Part shown: positions 1-12,104 of the stretch, piece by piece
How positions within the stretch are numbered: the stretch's first letter is position 1
How the letters are laid out: every line of letters starts with the position of its first letter
Assembly: GCA_963932465.1 (NCBI GenBank)
Contig: OZ010786.1
Coordinates: forward strand, 447,504,619 to 447,568,618
Reading direction: 5' to 3'
From: Maratus speciosus
Taxonomy: Eukaryota > Arthropoda > Arachnida > Araneae > Salticidae
Length of the DNA: 64,000 bases
The notes under the pieces: generated by a model
The model's input: only the letters and a program-made list of their open reading frames with translations
Database searches by the model: none
Told to the model about the DNA's origin: nothing
Translations under genes and position numbers: made by a program

Positions 1-5
1 ATTAG

Positions 6-119
6 TGTCGTTCTTCTCCAGATAACTCGCAACAGGAATGGAGAACGTTTACATGGACCAAGTTTCCAAATGCTCCAGAACCTTTGCGTTTTAATTCTGA
101 CTATGCATTCTTTAATTAA
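6..119 (+). CDS. possible 3'-terminal coding exon of an unidentified host gene (partial)
   Basis: In frame 3 the first 119 bases read 37 sense codons and then a TAA stop at 117-119. The stretch is richer in G+C than its surroundings and has an unbiased residue mix, with Trp-Arg-Thr-Phe-Thr-Trp near its middle and Arg-Phe-Asn-Ser-Asp-Tyr near its end. An AG preceded by pyrimidines (TTCTTCTCCAG, ending at 21) could be a 3' splice site, or the exon could begin at the AG at 4-5. An AATAAA lies 82 bases past the stop, which suits a last exon with a short 3' UTR. I do not recognise the protein. A tail of Trp, Phe, Pro and Asn residues is loosely reminiscent of carboxylesterase C-termini, but that is not enough for a name. 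The rest of the gene would lie left of the window. It could also be a chance open stretch. Confidence 0.3.
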   Translation, partial: CRSSPDNSQQEWRTFTWTKFPNAPEPLRFNSDYAFFN

Positions 120-200
120 ATTAAAATTAAACATTGGTAATATTTCATATTTCTGCAAAAGATAGTTATGAAATAATAATCAATTGTAATTTAAGATGCA

Positions 201-206
201 AATAAA
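201..206 (+). promoter_or_regulatory. AATAAA polyadenylation signal candidate
   Basis: A canonical AATAAA lies 82 bases after the stop of the putative terminal exon. In DNA this AT-rich the hexamer occurs often by chance, so its weight comes only from its position. Confidence 0.25.
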
Positions 207-2662
207 AATTTAAAAAAAATTTATTCGATTCTTTAACACTTGATTTTTTTAGGTATGGCATTCAATGCTAAAATTTTTAGGAAAAGAAAAAATATAAATA
301 TTTTTGTTTTTTCCTTCCATTTTTCCTCTCAGTCGCCAATTTTCTTGCTTTTCACAACAAACGCCTTAAAGTTTAACAGCAAATACCTGTTATTTAGCGC
401 ACTGCACATGTAGGCAATTGCATATCGCTTTATTTTCCTTACTCTCATCCCAAGTAAACTATTGGGCGTGGGAGTGAGAGTTAGTTAAGATAATAGTAAG
501 GGATGTGAATTTTAAAGATGTCCCCAATCAGACAGAGGTAGAGATAGGTGCAGCATTAATGTATAATTTAATCGTACATCCAGGAGGTAGAGTCAGCTCT
601 GATCTCTGTAACATCACCTACGATTCAATGTACGTTGTAATAAAATGTCCAAAAAAATAACGAACACTTCGGAAATAAAGCTGTAGAGAAGAGCATTAGC
701 ACAATACAATTAAAGTAAAAATGTCGCTCCGATTTTTCTTACAATTACTTTACACAGGCACAAGACGAAAAATATACAAAGTATTCATACAAGATCTTTT
801 TAAAAGACATGTGTATCTCCCAGCACTTGAGTAAGTTACATACCCGAAGTTGCATAAAGGCTCATTTTTTTTAAAGCTAACTACTTTCTCTTCAGTATAC
901 TAATAGAGACAATTTTAAGCTTTGATGCCACGCCAAATTTAAGAATTATTTAAAAAGTACTAACTTTGTATAAGACTGCTTGTCTCTTTATCTCTAAACT
1001 CAGTTATAATTCAGTAAAGAATATTTTGAAACTTATTAAAGAAACATATATTCAGTAGCTACGGCATGCTGGCTGAAAGATGCATTTAAAAAAAATTGAA
1101 TCTGGCTTAGATATGCCAATTAGAGATTTACACGGGCTAAAATTTCCCGACCCAAGCGCAGGTCCAATAACCAAAAGAATTATCGTCTCGCCCCGGTATA
1201 AAAGTTGAAACTTTGTCCCGAGCCAAAAAATTAATTGACTCGGTCAGATATAAAAGCAAAAATTTCGGCCTGGATACTACAATTAAAATTATTCTTGAAG
1301 CACACTTACTTTCACTTTGCACACATTCTACTTTCAGAATATGTTCGAAATTCATGAATACAGAAAAATAACAATATCGATGACTACTTAGACTTAGACT
1401 AATTATGTACATAAACACCACGTGAGAAATAGACAATTACATCAAAAAAAAAAAAAAATCCGGTAACAAAATCAACGTAATTTAGAATGAAAGAAACGAA
1501 TGGTTAAAGAAAAACAAAATGTTAGAGCTCTACAAAGAAAAAAAATGATTTTTAAAAAGACATCTCTAGAATTTATTAAACCAAATTATTTTTATTAAGA
1601 TTTCGCTAAGCAAACATGAACATAATTTTTACCAAAATAAATAAGCAAGATAATAAGCCCAACGTGGACTCGGGAGGAAGAATTTAGAAGACTGCATGGG
1701 TCGGGTCAATAACGCTTTTCATACTGGCTAGGTTGGACACGAACCGAACGTTTAAACAAGTCTGGCACGGCTCGAATCATCAGAAAATTTAACACCCGAA
1801 CCTGACGCAACTCTGAAAGAGAAAAGATCGGAGAGAGTCCGAGTCTCGTGAATTAAAACTGTCGCGGCCCGGGTGCCGTGCTTGAATTGCCTCCTAAGTC
1901 TTTTCACTCGAAGATCTCAAATGTCGTTTTGGAAACCCTTTATTGGCTCAAGGGGAGAATGGTCCCTTCTCCCCCCCCCCTTAGATATGCCATTTGTAAA
2001 AGATAATGAAAACAATATGGAAAACGCATATGGCATTTGTAAACTCATTTTCAGCAATTGCCACCTGCAGTCGGAAAAATATGCGAATTCTTTTGCGCAA
2101 CACTGTATTCGATTTGTATATACGCTACATAATATGCAAACATTTCAGTTAAATTAGCAAAAGCATCACACTGTTGAAAACTCCCTCCAGTAATTTCCGT
2201 CAATGAGCGGAATTGCACTCAAGCTATTTGTGTATCCCTGTATATAATCTATAAAATTTTTACACACCAGGTATAATATGCATAAAATCAGTTAAATATA
2301 AAAACGCTTACCACAACTCAAAACGCACTTCGAATAATTATTGTTCTTAATCAGTGTTGTAACCGAATTCATTTCTGTGTTCCTGTAAATGAACAAGATA
2401 TTCTGTAGCAAGCATCTTTCAGTAAACGTCAGGGATGCATATAAATTTAAATTTTTTTTAAAATACTGCAACATCAATAAAATACACTGCAAAATATTCT
2501 CTCCATAGACCATAATTTAATGGTATTATTTTAAGTGCCCAAATAAACGAACTATACACTTCATTTTCAATCCGAACATGCCATGGCAAAGTTCAGTAAT
2601 ATATATAAGTTATCGAGTATATTTATGCGAGGTATAACACAGACAGAAAGGCGTAATGTTTT
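207..2662. other. AT-rich DNA without recognisable gene
   Basis: No convincing coding sequence was found. Two islands with more G+C stand out, 1137-1260 and about 1665-1880. Both repeat short words such as CCCGACCC, CGGGTCGGG, CCCGAACC and GGCCCGGG, which suggests an old unidentified repeat. Open frames here (for example 1137-1436 minus and 1873-2157 plus) are short, have low-complexity runs and show no domain motifs. Confidence 0.5.
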
Positions 2663-3232
2663 TACTTTCTTATATCTTCAGCAGAAGAAAGTAATGTAAT
2701 CAAAATTTTTTCGACTTCCGGTTTTCGACGGATGTACAAGTTTTAGGGTTCAGAGGTCCCAAAAAACATGTTTATAGTAAATGTATCTGTCCGTGTGTCC
2801 CTATGTCCGTTTGTCCGTATGTCGCCATTGTAGCATCAAAAAGTGTATGAAGTTATGCGTAGAATTGAACCAATTCTTTTTTTTAGTTTTTGGCTATGGC
2901 AAGCAGGTCATCACTTAATTTGGAAAATTTCCGACGAAAGGGGCGCTGCAATAGCGATTTTTGTGCTATTTTGATTATTGTACCATCGAAAAATGTATGA
3001 CGTTATGCATAAAATTGAACCAAATTTTTTGTGCATGCTTTTGGCTATGCCAAGCAGGTCTTCCTTGTAGTTGGAAATATTCAGCCGAAAGGGAGCACTG
3101 TAATAGCTATTTATGTATAATTTTCTTGATTTTTCGTTGTTCTGTTGTACAGCGGCGGCTCGTAAAGCGACGGGAGCTTCGCATCATGATAAGCCGGCTA
3201 TTCGCGAATAGCGGATGTACAACAGAATAACG
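2663..3232 (+). mobile_element. hairpin-ended non-autonomous element, copy 1
   Basis: One end (2663-2693) is a hairpin: TACTTTCTT, a short loop, then AGAAGAAAGTA. The other end (3135-3232) is a longer foldback whose arms read CGTTGTTCTGTTGTAC and, inverted, CGTTATTCTGTTGTAC. Between them is the word GACTTCCGGTTTTCGACGGA, a run of CCGTNTGTCC repeats, and two diverged units of about 150 bp containing GGCTATGCCAAGCAGGTC and ATCGAAAAATGTATGA. The same organisation in opposite orientation occurs at 57907-58809, which makes both transposed copies of one family. There is no protein-coding capacity. I cannot assign it to a known class. Hairpin ends recall Helitron 3' ends, but two terminal hairpins are unusual. 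Confidence 0.65.
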
Positions 3233-3442
3233 GAAAACTATTGGTTTTAATTAATATCATGATCGAGATGAACTCGTTTGTACTCCGATTAATTGACTAA
3301 AACAGAAATTTAAGATGAAAGTCAAAGTTGGCATAATATTGAGCTAATAATATTATTTTATTGACATTTGTAACTATATTTTGAAATATTAAGATGTATT
3401 AGATAGAAGAAAGTTTTGGGATTGGCACATCCAACTAGTTTC

Positions 3443-3478
<36 letters not shown>

Positions 3479-4830
3479 CAGTAGCTTTATGCAAGCTTGA
3501 GCTATAAATCATTTTTAAACACACATATGCACGATTATGCGCACATACGCCCTATGAACGATTTTATTTCGCCGTCTCCTATCTTCCCCTTATTTAACCA
3601 TCTTCTCCGTCTGTGACTAGATATGTTCGGGACCTTTTATTCGAAGTCAGAGACCATCGATTTCAAATTAGAGCCTGAAAAATTTTGTGTCATCAGAACC
3701 CGAACTGGATAAAGAAAGTACGCGATATAAATTAATAATATTTAAAAATTGTTTCAAGAGTAATTTTCTGATTTAAAAGTATCTTATTGTATAAAAATAA
3801 GTAATAATTATAAAAAGTTGCCCCTACTGATGTTTCATATTTTCACGTCCCTGAAACTCTGTTTAAAATTTAGCAAATTGGATATTTATACCCCACCAAC
3901 GCCAGAAATATGAAAAGTAACTCCTCTTATTCTTTTAAAATATCATTATTCATCAATGACAGAAAGACACGAAGTCTATTTCCAGTAATTCAAAAGAAAG
4001 ACTTCAAACAGAAACAAAGGCAAAACAAGCGACATTCCTCAACTTCTTTATGTTAAGATTGATAGTGCCAAGTCTTCAGAATCAGATGGAATATTTCTCT
4101 TTATATCCGGCTAATAGCAATTCAATCTCTTTCAATTTGATTTTTAGCTGATTATAAAATGCCTTTAAAAACTTACATTACATTACATTTCTGTTTTTCA
4201 ACTAGCAATCGTTTTTTTTTTCATTTTTCAATTTGTAAATAAATAAAATTTAGCCCGATCCCGTTTCAGGGGTCATGAATGTCCTTTTATGGGGTGGGAG
4301 GGTATCACATCTCTTTATGAAAATTTTTTATATTGAAAGATATTCTCAAATCCAAACTAACTACTTTTCTGGTACTTTCGCGAAGTCATTTTCATTCGTA
4401 AATACAAAAAAATTAGCATTAATATTCTAAAAATACAAAATGTACCGACATTGTTCAGATACCAAGAAATTAAAGAGTTTCCCCTTTTCTTACAAAGGCA
4501 AAGATTCATTTAGAAAATGTTATCAAAGTTAACATTTTTAGCCCCGTTTTAGGAGTTGACAGCCGCAGAAATGTCGTCAAAAGGAAAAAGTCCTTCCGGC
4601 CAGTGCCGGGAGGAAGAGGTAGCTTTCATATTCCTTATTTTAAAAAAGCCAACTTATATCATTCAAACACACGAAGCTCAATTTGGTGGAAACCGAATGT
4701 AGGAGATTCAATACTAATTTTTATCAATATAATGAATGAGAATTTCGCGAAATTAGTCAGCTTTATCCAGGCTCCTTTTTTTAAAGTAACTTATATTTGG
4801 CTGCCAAATTCAGCGATTTCTTAAAGTGCC
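3233..4830. other. AT-rich spacer
   Basis: No gene was found. It contains a 30-base A-tract (3447-3476). A fairly GC-rich word near 4585-4620 (GGAAAAAGTCCTTCCGGCC) precedes the satellite array. The open frame 4603-4824 has no recognisable motif and runs into the satellite. Confidence 0.5.
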
Positions 4831-6925
4831 TGCCATTTTAAGACAACATGGTGGATGAAGCTAACCAGTGAACTTGGTCGAGACCTTAGTAATTGCTGTG
4901 CACAATCTCACTCACATCGGAATCGGTTGATATATAAGAGTGCTGTCGCATGCAAAAAATCAGATTTTTCAAAATGTCACCCACAATAGAAATTGAAACT
5001 GCTATATCTGAGCCATTCTTTACGGTAAAGACAAACAAAAAATGCTCCTGAATCCTTATATCAAGGTCAAACACTTAAGAGAGAAACCTTTTTCAATTTC
5101 TAATTTTTTTGCACCTCACTTTAAATATATATATATTTTTTTAATTTAATGGCCGCCATTTTGAAACAAGATGGCTGATAAATCTGGCCAGCGAACTTGG
5201 TCGAGGTATTGATGTATACTATCCACATGCCTTCTTACATCGAAATAGGCAAATACGTGTGTTATCGCGTGACAAATACAAGATCGTTTCAAAATGTTAG
5301 CCATGCTAGAAATTCAAAGTGCTATAAATCAACCATTTTTTAAGATATAAACAAAAGAACAAATTTTCAGAAACAAAAACTGCTCCGGAATCTTTGTATC
5401 AAGGCCAATCACATAAAAAAAATCTTTCATTTTCCAATTTTTTAATACCTCATTTTAAATTTTAAATTTAATTTTTTTAAATGGCAACCCTTTTGAAACA
5501 AGATGGCGAATGAAGCTGGCCAACGAACTCGGTCGAGACATTGGTATGTACTATGTACAGACTAAGTTACATCCAAATCGGTGAATAAATACGCCTGTTA
5601 TCGCGTGACAAAAATCAGGTCGTTTTAAAATATCAGCCACAATAGAAATTCAAAATGCGATTACTCAGCCATTTTTTTAGATATAGACGAAACAAAAACT
5701 GTTCCGGAATCTTTGTATTAATGTCAAACACATACGTAAAAAATCTTTTTAATTTTCCAATTTTTTGGTATCTCATTTTAATTTTTTTATTTTTAAAATT
5801 TTTTTAAATGGCCGCCATTTTGAAATAAGATGGCGGATGAAGCTGGCCAACGAGCTCGGTCGAGATATTTGTATGTACTATGTACACACCAAGGTACATC
5901 CAAATCGGTTCATAAATACGCCTGTTATTACGTGACAAACATCAGGACGTTTCAAAATGTCAGCCACGCTAGAAATTCAAAATGCTATAACTCAGCCATT
6001 TCTTAAGATATAGACGAAACAAAAACTGCTCCCGATCTTTTTATCAAGGTCAAACACATAAGAAGAAAATATTTTTTCAATTTTCAATTTTTTGGTACCA
6101 CATTTCAAATTTAGTTTTTTCTTAAAAATTTAAATGGCCGCCATTTTTAAACAACATGGCGGATGAAGCTGGCCAACGAACCCGGTCGAGACATTGGTAT
6201 GTACTATGTATAAACGAAGTTACATCCAAATCGGTTCATAAATACGCCTTTTATCGCGTGACAAAATTCAGGACGTTTCAAAATGTCAGCCACGCTAGAA
6301 ATTCAAAATGCTGCAACTCAGCCATTTTTTAAGATATAGGCGAAACAAATCTTTGGCTCCGAAATCTTTGTATAAAGGTCAAATACATAAGAAGAAAATA
6401 TTTTTCCATTTTCGATTTTTTGGTACCACATTTCAAATTTTAATTTTTTTTTTTTAATTTTAAATGGCCGCCATTTTGAAACAAAATGGCGGATGAAGCT
6501 GGCCAACAAACTCGGTCGAGACATTGGTGTGTACTATGTACACACCGAATTACATCGAAATCGGTTCATAAATACGCCTTTTATCGCGTGACAAAATTCA
6601 GGACGTTTCAAAATGTCAGCCACGCTAGAAATTCAAAATGCTATAACTCAGCCATTTTGTAAGATATAGACGAAACAAAAACTGCTCCAGAATCTTTGTA
6701 TAAAGGTCAAATACATAAGAAAAACATATGTTTCCATTTTTAATTTTTTGGTACCGCATTTCAAATTTAAATATTTTTTTAAAAATTTAAATGGCCGCCA
6801 TTTTGAAACAAAACGGCGGATGAAGCTGGCCAACGAACTTGGTCGAGACATTGGTATGTTCTATGTACACACCGAATTACATCGAAATCGGTTCATAATT
6901 ACGAGAGTTACAGTGTGACATAGGT
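4831..6925 (+). repeat. ~327-bp satellite, seven units, each with a GGCCGCCATTTT/AAGATGGCGG palindrome
   Basis: Unit landmarks (the GCCGCCATTTTGAAACAAGATGGCGG-type palindrome) lie near 4831, 5150, 5480, 5808, 6133, 6464 and 6789, giving periods of 319 to 331 bp. Each unit then carries GATGAAGCTGGCC, CGGTCGAGACATTGGTATG, ACATCCAAATCGGTTCATAA, TATCGCGTGACAAA, CAAAATGTCAGCCACGCTAG, and an A/T-rich tail. The first unit is the most diverged and units 4-7 are the most alike, as expected where unequal exchange homogenises the centre of an array. Short open frames on the minus strand (starting Met-Ser-Arg-Pro-Ser) recur once per unit. They are repeat frames, not genes. A short (AT)n run at 6929-6950 borders the right side. 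Confidence 0.9.
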
Positions 6926-6928
6926 CAG

Positions 6929-6950
6929 ATATATATATATATATATATAT
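6929..6950. repeat. (AT)n microsatellite
   Basis: Eleven AT dinucleotides at the right border of the 327-bp satellite. Confidence 0.95.
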
Positions 6951-7334
6951 CAATTTTGAACGGAGGGTGGTTTCGGGGTCTGGAGGTCATGATCGATGAA
7001 AATATACCAAAATTTTTTGAAATCGCTTTCCTCCGAACGGCTGCATAGGCAGCTTTTTGTAATGAAAGCTACCTAAAATTGGCAGTCACTTCCAGAAACT
7101 CAGTTTCAAAAGTCAAATTTTACAGAATTTTTTGTAAGATTTTTTCCTTTTATCGAAAAATGTAAAACACTATTTAATAACATACGGCGTCCTACTGGCC
7201 CACCGGACAGCGAGGCATCATATAATTATTGGCAGCTATGTGATTCTTTTAGTGTCATGAAAATTGCAGGTGTAGCCTCTTCTTTCAGCTCAAAGTATTA
7301 AATAGTTTTTTCAATCGAACTTGTACCTTTGGAA

Positions 7335-7647
7335 TGGATCATTTTCTTCTGATGGACTGATGGCATCCATTATTATGAAACAACCGTTATAAATGAAGTG
7401 TTAGGTGTAGATGGAAGAGCAGTCGTATTTGATTTTCTGGTCAGAATAGGAAAAAAAATCGCCATTTTTTTTTTTTCAAAAAAAAAAACTCCGAAAATCA
7501 GGCTTCTAACTTTTTACGACAGCTCATTCATCTTCATCTAACACTCCACTTATAACGGCTGTTTCATAATTAATAATGGAAGCCATCAGTCTATCAGAAG
7601 AAAGTAACTCGGTTAAAGTGGAAACTCGGTTAATCGGGACTCTACTG
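7335..7647. repeat. imperfect palindrome ending in a pogo/Tigger-like terminus
   Basis: About 90 bases at 7335-7430 (starting near TTCTTCTGATGGACTGATGG) recur in inverted form at about 7515-7612 with roughly 80 percent identity. They surround a poly-T/poly-A centre (7467-7490). Immediately right of the palindrome lies TCGGTTAATCGGGACTCTACTG followed by TA, the form of a pogo/Tigger-type terminal repeat (inverted: CAGTAGAGTCCCGATTAACC). I could not find the matching left terminus, so this looks like a truncated and rearranged element. The right arm read on the minus strand gives a short coding-like run (Ser-Ser-Asp-Arg-Leu-Met-Ala-Ser-Ile-Ile) that stops soon after. Confidence 0.6.
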
Positions 7648-8689
7648 TATATTTAATTTTTTAAATGATCTTTAGAATATTTTTGTTGGTGTTCAGAGTG
7701 GGGCCATGACCCCCGTGACCGCCCCTTGGATCCGCCATTGCAGCCCCCCCCCCCCCCGTACCTTCTGTATTGTAGGGAATACATAATTTTAAATTATCAA
7801 AATAACTTTCAAAGGAGGTAAATTTTACGCATAAAAAGGTAAAAAAGCTCAAAGACACTCAGATTCTTCAATTTTAAAGGTTAGTGGAATTTTTAAATAA
7901 ATTTGATAAATTTATTCTTTAAGAAATATATAAACCAAGCGGATTTAATTTTGTATTACTTCTGATGGCCGCTATAATCTGGAATCTTTAAAGAAGGGGA
8001 GGTTCTCCTAGCTCTCTTAAATTGCACCCGAGTGCTAACAATATATAAAAACTTCTTTTATGTCACACAGAGTTCAAAAGTTGTTGCGGTAATACAGAAG
8101 TGTTTAACCATTTGTTTACCAAATTAAGGAATATTCAATAGCAATATTTTGCAGTTTTATTTAATTTTACATTTAGATTATAATAAGTTTTGTTTAACAA
8201 AAATTCTGTCAGTGCATGGAACAGGATTAAAATGTGAGCCTCGGAGCACTCAATTTATGAAATTCATGAATTTATAGAGACCGTTTACAACCTGTAGGAT
8301 TAGTAATAAGATATATTTAATGTTTAATGATTTGGAAATGACAATATAAAAAAAAAGAAAGAGAGAGATTGCAGATTTGCGAAAAAATTTCATGGATGAG
8401 TTTCCATTAACATAGACATGTCGATTCCACTGGCAAAATCGGGCTACCGAACTCAATGAAGAACTCTGATTTAAAGTATTTTTAATTAATTACATAATAA
8501 TATAAAATAAAACATATACATTCAAATATTACCCGAATATGCGAAAAGCTAATTTTACATTAAATGAATGCATAAAATATGAACTGAAATTCGATTAATC
8601 AGTATTTTAAATATCAAAATTTTATTTTACCCATAAACACTAAGTCAATTTCAGTAAGCAATCGTAATTGCCAACAGGAAACAAAAAAG
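7648..8689. other. spacer with a poly-C tract
   Basis: No gene seen. A 15-base C tract starts at about 7745, next to a word typical of retroelement debris (CCCCTTGGATCCGCCATTGC). From about 8460 the sequence begins to resemble the diverged repeat that follows. Confidence 0.45.
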
Positions 8690-10100
8690 TACGCGTTCTG
8701 CGACAATTTGGATCCGAGTTATAAGCGTTTATATTCATTGGGCCCTTATATTTGCCTTATAGTAAGAGTTTTGGTCTTCTGTTAAAAACACCGACAATGT
8801 CCCTTTCCCCTTTATAAAAATTACGTTTACCATACAAAATATTGCAAACAGAACCCCACCTCACACACAAAAAACTTCCTCTTCCTTTAAAACGATTGCG
8901 TGTAAAATATAAAATTTGTCTTACAGAATAATAAAAACAATAGAAAAATATTCAAATATTACCAAAACACGTAAAATATAAATTTTCATAAAAAAAATGC
9001 ATTAGCATATAAACAAAATTTCGATGTATTTTGATTTTATGTATTAAACTTTACTTTTCTTATCAACTTTCAATCGTAATTGCTAATCAATTTCAGAAAA
9101 ATAATGGCAATTGCAAAAAGGACAACAAAAAAATCTATGCTATTTGCGGCACTATCAGAATACCTGATAGACTATATGACTGTACTTTAACGGGTATTAA
9201 CTAATTACAGAATATTAGAAAATAAAATAAACTATTCAAGTATTACCCAGACATGGGAAAAATTAATTTTTCATCAGAAAAATGCACTAGTATTAAACTT
9301 TAAACCGACAATGAACTTTAAACTGAGAAATAATAATAATAAAGATAATGTCTCCCCTTTCTAAAGATTACGTTTACCTTACAAAATATGAGTGCTCTAC
9401 AATAACTACAGCTCCAATTATAACTGTTTTATGCTGTCAGCACTCCATGCACTAAAATACGGAAGAACTGCTATAGAAAATACCCCCCCCCCCCCTCTTA
9501 AAACGATAGAATTAACTTAAGAAATTAAACGAAATTTGTGTGAGATGCGATTTGACAAGTTGAATTTTGAATTCGAGTTACACGTATTTATCGTTATCGA
9601 GACCTAATATTCGCACTATACAAAAATTTCGAAATCTGGGGTTAAAAACGCCAACACTGTTTTCCCTTTATAAAGATTTAGTTTACAAAATATAAGTGTT
9701 CTACGAAGATTACAGTTCGAGTTATAACTGTTTTAAGTTGTCAGCAACTTATATTTATAATATACTAAAATATGGTGGGCTTCTGTAAAAAATCGACAAA
9801 GCCCCCTTTAAAACTATTGCGTTTACCATACCGATTTTGTCTAGATTACGACAATTTAAATCAGAGTTACAAGATCTTTTGGTTTTCAGGCCCTTATGTT
9901 TGCGCTATTCTAAAATTTACTAATCTCCGGTAAAAAAAATGCACCCCCCCCCTCTTCCTAAAGATTACTTTTACCATACAAAATATGAGTGTCCTACGAT
10001 AATTACAGTTTGAGTGTTAAGTGTTTTAAGTTACCACCCCTTTTATTTATGACACACTAAAATATTGGGTGGGGAAGGGCTTCAGTAAAAAATTGGTAGA
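8690..10100. repeat. diverged ~297-bp tandem repeat
   Basis: The landmark GATTACGTTTACCATACAAAATAT recurs in variants at about 8819, 9366, 9665 and 9962 (spacings about 547, 299 and 297). It is followed each time by a block like GAGTGTTCTACGATAATTACAG and TATAACTGTTTTAAGTTGTCAG. A second landmark (ATTCAAATATTACCC, AAAATGCATTAG) recurs at about 8520, 8950 and 9237. Poly-C tracts interrupt units at about 9482 and 9943. Units are well diverged, so the array is old. Confidence 0.75.
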
Positions 10101-10129
10101 TTATCCAAGTTTGAAATTTTTCCGTTATT

Positions 10130-11040
10130 GTTAAAATACTAACTGTAATGTATAACTTCAAATTTCACCCTTATTATAATGTCACTGTAACTGAATTTTT
10201 TAAATTCTCATCAAAAGAATATATAATCATTGATATATACAGTATCAAATACAGTTGGAATAAAATCTAATTGGAAATTTTACTTTTTCCATTACATGTA
10301 ATTGTAACTAAAATTTATTTATTACCATTACAACAACGTAATGGTAATTATAATCATCTCAAATACATTTGAAATCAAATCAATAATCTAAATTTACCAT
10401 TCACATTACAAGTAATTGTAACTAAAATTTTACAGTTATAGCACTACCGCACCGTAATGAAAATCATAACCTTCTGAATTACAGTTACAATTCTATCTTA
10501 ATAAAAAAATTGCCATTGAAATTACACGTAATTGTAATTATAAGTTCTCAATTATAATTACAATTATATAATAATAATCATAGCATTTATAGTTACGATT
10601 ACAAAATGCTAATTCAATTTCAAATTTAAATTATAAATCCACATAATTTTAATTATATTTTTCTCAATTGTAATTACAATTATGTAATGATAATTATAGC
10701 ATTTATTGTTACGATTACAATGCTAACTGAATTTACAATTCAGATTACAATTACTTGTAATCGTAATTATAGTTTTATCAATTATAATTGCAATTATATA
10801 ATGATAATCATAGCATTTATAGTTACGGTTACAATGTTAATTAAACTTTAAATTCAGATTATAATTACACGTAATCTTAATTATATTTTTCTCAATTTTA
10901 ATTACAATTATATAAAGATAATCATAGCATTTATAGTTACGATTACAATGCTAATTGAATCTCCAATTCAGATTTTAATTAACATGTAATTGAAATTATA
11001 ATTCCTTACATGCCAATTACATTGTAATGAGATTACAAAT
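10130..11040. repeat. ~114-bp TAATTACA-rich satellite
   Basis: Four clear units begin near 10549, 10664, 10778 and 10893. Each has CAATTATATAATGATAATCATAG, then CATTTATAGTTACGATTACAATG and AATTCAGATTACAATTAC. More diverged units extend left to about 10130. The sequence is almost only A/T with GTAAT/ATTAC words on both strands, so single strands could form many alternative hairpins. Confidence 0.85.
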
Positions 11041-11774
11041 TAATCAGATTGCGAATTTGCCCAACTCTGCCACAATATTACTTTTTACACCGTCGTATAG
11101 AGGAAAAAAAATGTACTTTTAAATGCCATTTGTTTGAAAGCTGTATCTCAGTTCTGAGTTTTTGTTTCATTTGTTTCTGAGTTAATAATTTTTTTTGTAG
11201 TTTTTATTACTTTTTTGTCATAGTGGCAACAGAAATATCCATCTCTGTTGAAAGTAAAAGGAAATACAGATTACTGTATAGACCAATCAGAAAACGGATA
11301 AAATGCAGATTCAGTCAATAAAACGCCTCAGATATGTTTTTGATTTCCTACCCTGACAGAGAACAACAACCATTTTTCCAAACGGTTAAAAAAAAAAAAA
11401 AAAGAATCTACGATAATCACATGAACTAATAGAAAATATTTTGCAGATTTCAGACTTTTTTTAATTTTATCACTATTAGTTCATAAAGTATGCAAAATTT
11501 TAAAAGCCTTTGAATTTCGTAAAAGAGTAGACTTTGACCCCCTTTACTAAAAAAAAAAAAAATAAGATAGAAATGTTTTTTAAATGGATTTAAAATTTTT
11601 TTGTCTAGGTTTCCTCATACAAAGTTTTGGAGAAAATGAAAAATGTTGCCTCAATCCATGATTGTCAAAATTCTTTAGAATGATTATAGTGTAAAAGTTA
11701 GAATTAATTCTGGTTTATAGGATGATGTTTAAGAATTGTAAAAAGTTCTAATTCCGTAAACTTTATTCTTACGA
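11041..11774. other. AT-rich spacer before the gap
   Basis: No gene or defined repeat was recognised. Short A-tracts occur at about 11390 and 11550. Confidence 0.5.
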
Positions 11775-11974
11775 NNNNNNNNNNNNNNNNNNNNNNNNNN
11801 NNNNNNNNNNNNNNNNNNNNNNNNNNNNNNNNNNNNNNNNNNNNNNNNNNNNNNNNNNNNNNNNNNNNNNNNNNNNNNNNNNNNNNNNNNNNNNNNNNNN
11901 NNNNNNNNNNNNNNNNNNNNNNNNNNNNNNNNNNNNNNNNNNNNNNNNNNNNNNNNNNNNNNNNNNNNNNNNNN
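11775..11974. other. assembly gap of 200 N
   Basis: Exactly 200 N bases, probably a fixed-size placeholder between contigs. Features should not be joined across it. Confidence 0.99.
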
Positions 11975-12104
11975 CTGTTTATTTGAAATAGAGTGACCCA
12001 GCCAGTAGATATTGTGAAAATTTGGTTTTTGATTACCTGGAGACAATTACGGTAAGTTAAATTAATCTACTTCCATCTTGCTTATTTCAAATAATAGTTT
12101 TATA

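Noticed and set aside
6318..6851. Two similar open frames on the minus strand starting MSRPS
   Set aside because: They recur once per satellite unit with the same phase and have low-complexity Phe/Lys runs. They are repeat frames, not a gene family.
4831..6925. CRISPR-like regularly spaced repeats
   Set aside because: Repeated units are ~327 bp contiguous tandem copies with no unique spacers, in eukaryotic DNA. It is a satellite.
11729..12046. 105-codon open frame on the minus strand
   Set aside because: Most of it is the run of N in the assembly gap, so it has no evidential value.
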